Shown here one piece after another: positions 59,401 to 64,000 of a stretch of 64,000 nt of DNA. The stretch is from assembly GCA_015039365.1 (NCBI GenBank), contig WION01000087.1, positions 114,723 through 178,722 on the forward strand, in the 5' to 3' direction. A program made the translations under genes and the position numbers. Every line of letters begins with the position of its first letter. Position 1 is the stretch's first letter. Origin of the DNA: Amanita rubescens (Eukaryota > Basidiomycota > Agaricomycetes > Agaricales > Amanitaceae). The notes under the pieces are model-generated. The model was not told where the DNA came from and ran no database searches. It saw only the letters and a program-made list of their open reading frames with translations.

Positions 59401-59756
59401 TATCATGTTGACCATGTCTTGCAGAGCGACAATTCGAGCTGCTTCCATCCTTCCAAAATGTGCATCCTGCGCTTGTACAGTTTGCTGAACAGATCAAGTA
59501 CACATCGCCACCGATACCATCGTTGAGAGGCGGACAGGACTCGAATACACATCCCGCATCGGATGCATGGTTGCCTGATATTTATCAGTTTTCAAGCGTT
59601 GGATTGGGGACAGAGGAACGGTACACATTTGCCTCTGCGCAGCCTACGCCGTTTATCCCCTCCTTACCGAGGGTTGGGCAGAATGAGAGCTTTAACTTCG
59701 ATCATGGGGCGCTAACTGCAGACTTGGAGGAAACAAGCTATATGGCGTGGTTCTAA
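56428..59756 (+). CDS. Zn2Cys6 fungal transcription factor, paralogue 2
   Basis: Second copy of the class, 420 bp downstream of paralogue 1 and on the same strand. MLSSSAHEPMDSDTARPLKR starts at 56428. The spliced zinc cluster is KLSCKECRR, LKLK, CDRVFPCQ, SCVKRGCSSLCPEG. The linker RFILANTEQLHDKIFQLSDR matches paralogue 1 closely. The middle region has PRRLALLLMVLSIGSLVDLN, YAWNLMGFVAKLAQG and FEKRSTIFWELLNLDCRM, then SLSLGRPPS. The C-terminus, WLPDIYQFSSVGLGTEERYT to ETSYMAWF, differs from paralogue 1. Introns are many and short. The regulators' tails have diverged more than their DNA-binding parts. Confidence 0.88.
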
Positions 59757-59925
59757 ATTTGAAGGGCAACGATTTGTATATTGTATTTATTGGGAATTGC
59801 GAGGAGGGACACGTCATGCGAAAACGGCTGCTTATGTAATCAGATGCGATCCAACCTTGTGCTCTTTGCATCTTGTCACCTATCTCTTCGCGTAACTCGA
59901 CGCAACGCCAGCGAGCCGCACAGGA

Positions 59926-61225
59926 ATGTCGCGGATACGAGAAGTATGGGCGCAAAACCTGGAAAGGGAGATGCGCATAATTCGGGAAGTTGTTGAGGAC
60001 TTTCCATACATCGCAATGGTCGTATTGTTCCTGCCACCAAAATGATTCTTCAAACTTACGCCAGCCCAGGATACAGAATTCCCCGGAGTCGTCGCTCGCC
60101 CAATTGGAACGTTCAAGACGTCCGCGGATTACCATTATCAAACAATGCGGTGTAACGTTGACTTGTTGAAAATCATTCAAGTCGGGATCACGCTTGCGGA
60201 TGAGAATGGGGAGTTACCGGAGCCATGTTGTACGTGGCAGTTTAATTTCAGATTTAGCCCCAGGTGAGTCTATCCGTTTGTCTCTCATGGATAAGCGTAT
60301 ACTATGGTTGGAGCACTTTGATGGACGCTGACGAGAGTTCGCTCAGCGACGACATGTATGCGCCTGAATCCATTGAACTACTGCAAAAATCCGGCATTGA
60401 TTTTGAACGGCATGAGAAGTACGGCATTCAGCCTAACGATTTTGCAGAGTTGATGATTACGTCGGGGCTGGTCCTAACGCCGGATACGAAATGGATATCT
60501 TTTCACAGGTGAGTTATCTTGAAATCAGGTATCAGGTCCCGCCAATCGGTACCCTGATGGTGCTGGATTTGACCAGACAGAATGACTGATGGCTTCATAG
60601 TGGTTACGACTTTGGATACTTTGTCAAGCTTTTGACAGCAGAATCGTTATCAACAAGCGAAGACAATTTTTTCACGTTGCTGCGGGCGTGGTTCCCAACT
60701 GTCTATGACATAAAATTCATGTTACGAGCTACCAAAGTTCTAAAGGGCGGACTACAGGACGTGGCAGATGATCTTGGGGTGCGTTCTATTCGCCTTCCTT
60801 CTATTATGGTCCCACCGAATTGCCAGGTCGCTCGCACGGGCCCACCACACCAAGCTGGTTCAGATTCGCTCCTCACTGCCTCAGTGTTCTTCAAAATGCG
60901 CGAACTTTACTTCAGCAACCAAATAGACGACTCGGAGTATTCTGGGAAACTTTACGGGCTTGGGCAGACGTTCAATCTCGCCAATGGATACGCAGATCCG
61001 TCACGGGGAGGCGCAACCATTGCAGAAAAGGATGACCGAGCTTCGTTAAGGGAACGAAGTCAAACACCAGGACTTAACGGCGTGCAGTCCAGCCAAGCTG
61101 TGAGCTTGGGAATGGGCGTGCTGCAGACGGGAACGCTGCCAACGCCATTGTCCTCTACCACGTTTGGGCCTATGACGGCTAACGGGCCGTATCTGCGGAC
61201 GTCGCTGGTTGGGGGTGGGCGATGA
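59926..61225 (+). CDS. CAF1: CAF1/POP2-type CCR4-NOT deadenylase
   Basis: DEDD-family 3'-5' poly(A) exonuclease of the CCR4-NOT complex. [20 protein letters not shown] starts at 59926. An intron (60019-60069) leads to [20 protein letters not shown], which carries the first catalytic Asp and Glu. [20 protein letters not shown] follows. A second intron ends just before [38 protein letters not shown] holds the third acidic residue, [19 protein letters not shown] the fourth. An intron near 60780-60825 joins [11 protein letters not shown] to [15 protein letters not shown]. The C-terminal ~80 residues after [10 protein letters not shown] are an Ala/Ser/Gly/Thr-rich extension typical of fungi. Complete. 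Confidence 0.95.
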
Positions 61226-62692
61226 TCGATGACTAGCGCTGTTCGTATTTTATTGCATTCTGGCACTACTGCATGGGCTCGTGTGTGTGTACTTGATATA
61301 TTATTTTTCTTGTTTGTTTTACGTATTTTGTATGGTGGATGATAGGCATTGTTGTACTGATAACAAACGGTGTTCCGTCCCGCTTTTGTTCTGCCAGATG
61401 TTGAGGCTCGTTGACAAGTGGCGTCCCTGGATTCGTTACCCCATCAGCGGGGGATATCAATTAACGTATTCCTTCAAGTCCTCGGCTTTGGTGATCTCGG
61501 CGGCTGCCGTCTGAGTTGAGAGTCATTACTAATTGTTGAGTAACACCAGTAACCCGTTTTATAGCGATTTATAGCTCCCTCTAAGTGTTGCTCGCCTTTC
61601 CCAATTTTGATGGCACCCTGAGTGTGTGGACAAGTTACACACCGATTATGGGTATCTTGTCCCTGGATCCGCGAAGAACCCGGAAGGGGAAGAAATCAGG
61701 AGTTACCACTGGATTTGTGGGAAGTGCGCACACGAGGAAGAGGTCCACATCCAATAGAATCCTGACTCTTTGCCTTGGCGAAATGATTGAATCATTCGTT
61801 CACTCTAGAGCAAATACCAAAAGAAGAAGGTGGTGCTAGCCAATATCATAGTAGCAGGCACTCATTCAGTAGCAGACATCCCCGATCCACAGAGAACACG
61901 CGGGAAAGGAGGGTGTCGATCGAATCGGACGTCTGGTTGATTGGCATGATGTTCAATTCTGCGATGGTGAGTATAGAGAGTGACAAACTGTGTACTGGTG
62001 CCCCACGGCTGCCGGTGTCAAAGTTCCCCACGATTCTTGCTCCACTGCGTTTGACGGCGTGGAGCGGCTGTCCTGAAGATTAGCAAGAATAATTCAAGGT
62101 TGGTTATCATAGAAAAGCGTGCTGCGCTTGAAGGTGACCCGAGTAATGGCGATATGGGCTCGACGACACTCGCTTGATCCTGAAGCTGAACAGCATCTCC
62201 CGGAATGATGAAGACGGCGGTCAGGCCACAACACCGCAGGTGCCATGTCCCTGGATCGTAGCTGTGAGGTCCAAATTCTCTTAATAACGCTTCGGATGAT
62301 AAAGTTTATGGATATGCATTGAAACACATAACACGTGCTGTGTCATACGCAGACTAGAAGCGCGATGCCATCATACTAGAGCGTTGTCAGTAAGTTGACT
62401 ATTTCCGATAACGCAAGCTGAGCGCTGAGCGCTGAGCAGTCGATATCGTACCAGGTGAGCTGCAGCTACTTTACGGCCGAGAAAGGAATCGCCGTTAACG
62501 GAGTGATGGGACAGGGTTTATCAAAGGGTATCCCAAGAAAGAATAGGCTGTCCTTTTCTTTTTGCGAATGAATTGAATCGAAAGTGGTAGGGGCACGGAA
62601 TGCTTCTAGGGCCGTGTTCCTGTGCATCCGCCAAATGACAGCTGTCATTTAGATGCGCCCACATGTTTATGAGCTAAATTATAAGCGTTCGA
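61226..62692. other. intergenic, no gene recognised
   Basis: Only short open frames on both strands. A minus-strand fragment FIIPGDAVQLQDQ near 62200 resembles the P-type ATPase actuator region, but no continuation is found. The segment ends at the chitinase promoter. Confidence 0.4.
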
Positions 62693-62700
62693 CTATATAA
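62693..62700 (+). promoter_or_regulatory. TATA box of the chitinase gene
   Basis: CTATATAA, about 45 bp upstream of the ATG at 62740. Confidence 0.5.
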
Positions 62701-62739
62701 TGGCGTACCTCGAGATAGAGATAACCGGCACGCTACGCA

Positions 62740-64000
62740 ATGACACTTAGCGATCCCTCCAAGAGCACAGCTCCCAAGCCTCCGCATTTCGTGGCGTATT
62801 CTGATACATGGGTTGGGACTCAACCTCCAAACCCTTCGTCCCTGAAGGTAAATCCTTTGCCCATTTCGTGACTTGATGGTAACATCAGCTATTTCAAGGG
62901 ATTCAACGTCCTGTACGGTCTTTAGTATCGATGACGTTCATCCTCTTAATTATTCACTTTGCAGCAACCTGAGCTTCCTGCTGCTAGCGGGCGCCTGGGA
63001 CAATGTAGGCAACACGCTTGATTTAGTCCGCATTGGAATCTGATGGCCGTCGAGGCGAAAGCGTGGGAAACCCTCACCGATGCTGATCGTTCAACGATCA
63101 AGGCCAAGTATAAAGCCGCAGGAATCAAATTGATGGTTTCCGCCTTTGGATCTACGGATGTACCAACAACATCCAAAGCGGATCCAGTTTCAACCGCAAA
63201 TACCATGGCAGAATGGGTAAAGAAACACCAGCTTGATGGGATCGATATCGACTATGAAGATTTTGATGCTATTAATGCGGGAGACGGTAGCGCCGAGGTA
63301 GGTTTCCACTTCTTGACACCAATTGGATGGGTCGTGATTTACTCTATAGAATTGGTTGATCACTTTCACTAAGGAGTTACGGAAGAAACTTCCTGTGGGA
63401 CAATATTTTGTTACGCATGCACGTAAGCATTTCTGGTGTCCTGCGTGTAACAATACTCACGGGAGAAGCGGTTGCACCATGGTATTGGTTACTCGCCTGC
63501 CAAAGTCAGATGACTGATCTTGTCAAAGGTTTTCACCGAAGAGATGGGGTGGCGGAGGGTACCTCAAAGTAAACTCCGAAGTTGGAAATCTGATCGACTG
63601 GTACAATATTCAATTCTACAATCGTAAGTCAGAAAATTATTGTTCGAGTCCAATTTGATGTATTCCTATGCGCTTCAGAGGGACAGAACGAGTATACCAC
63701 TCCACATGGCCTTTTGACGACTTCATCAAGCACATGGCCTGATACAGCTGTTTTCCAGATCCATGCCAGCGGCGTGCCCTTGCACAAAATTGTAATAGGA
63801 AAGCCTGGTACGCCGGGTGACGCTGCAACTGGCTATATGGACCCTAGTCTACTCGCTTCGTGCTTGGCACAGGCAAAGAAGTCTAAATGGAGTAAGTACA
63901 GGAGCTAATTTACTGCAAGATGTTAACTTGATGATCGCTCTAAAGGTGCAGGCGTTATGGTATGGCAGGTAAGGTTTTTGTGAATGCTCTGCCCTGAGTA
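62740..64000 (+). CDS. GH18 chitinase, 3' end beyond the window
   Basis: Glycoside hydrolase family 18 enzyme; hydrolyses chitin by substrate-assisted catalysis. MTLSDPSKSTAPKPPHFVAY starts at 62740 and has no signal peptide, unlike secreted chitinases. After introns the frame gives FVAYSDTWVGTQPPN, LSFLLLAGAWDN, YKAAGIKLMVSAFGSTDVPT, then the catalytic DGIDIDYEDFDAINAGDGSA (Glu codon at 63256). NWLITFTKELRKKLPVGQYF, THAPVAPW, FSPKRWGGGYLKVNSEVG and DWYNIQFYN follow. TWPDTAVFQIHASGVPLHKI, VIGKPGTPGDAATGYMD and GVMVWQ run to the edge. All joints keep frame, so the visible part is intact. The last exon(s) lie outside. Confidence 0.9.

Noticed and set aside
61900..62300. P-type ATPase gene fragment on the minus strand
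   Set aside because: Only a short FIIPGDAVQLQDQ match; no phosphorylation motif DKTGT or membrane segments follow.

Overview
The window is a piece of a basidiomycete (Agaricomycete-like) nuclear genome. Evidence: intron-dense genes with ~50-60 nt GT-AG introns on both strands, fungal families (Zn2Cys6 regulators, TOK-type K+ channel, DUF7025-type AAA ATPase, OTT_1508-like deaminase, fungal HNH proteins, NACHT and NB-ARC/TPR NLRs), and housekeeping genes (complex I NDUFV1, CAF1, carnitine acetyltransferase, chitinase). Layout: 1-4.3 kb is a gene-poor stretch with a decayed tRNA-like sequence. A GPN2-type GTPase pseudogene at 4.3-5.0 kb carries a poly(A)-only retro-insertion. 5.3-15 kb holds a truncated NACHT gene (+), a large NACHT NLR (-) and an AAA+ ATPase (+). 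15.9-20.2 kb is an NB-ARC/TPR NLR (-) with 21 near-identical 42-residue repeats, in AT-rich, CpG-depleted DNA. 20.9-22.7 kb is a USP10/Ubp3-like pseudogene. 22.9-25.8 kb is an HNH-like gene flanked by two copies of the 3' end of the K+ channel gene. The intact K+ channel (-), a dual-specificity phosphatase (-), NDUFV1 (+) and a deaminase-fold gene (-) follow to 32.8 kb. 33.5-42 kb is a second CpG-depleted island with a P-loop GTPase gene (+), inverted-repeat elements and an HNH nuclease gene (-). 43.4-64 kb holds a small hypothetical gene, a secreted-peptide ORF next to an LRAT-like gene, peroxisomal carnitine acetyltransferase, a poorly coding 3.6 kb stretch, two tandem Zn2Cys6 paralogues, the CAF1 deadenylase and a chitinase cut by the right edge. 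The most unusual item lies inside the GTPase gene. From 35281 to 37878 there are 41 consecutive intron-like units (43-79 nt), each starting GT(R)AGT-like and ending YAG. They are separated by exactly three nucleotides almost throughout, i.e. 40 potential single-codon exons. Intron lengths vary freely modulo 3 while the spacer stays at 3 nt. The flanking exons and the array agree on reading phase 0, and no triplet is a stop codon. One unit has lost both its splice sites and has become an in-frame 69-nt exon. If spliced as read, the gene encodes a ~480-residue GTPase with a ~60-residue segment assembled one codon at a time, in which any donor-acceptor choice keeps frame. I know of no described system like this; transcript data would decide it. 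The window is also rich in NLR, HNH and deaminase genes, which suggests a self/non-self or conflict-type locus, but that is inference.
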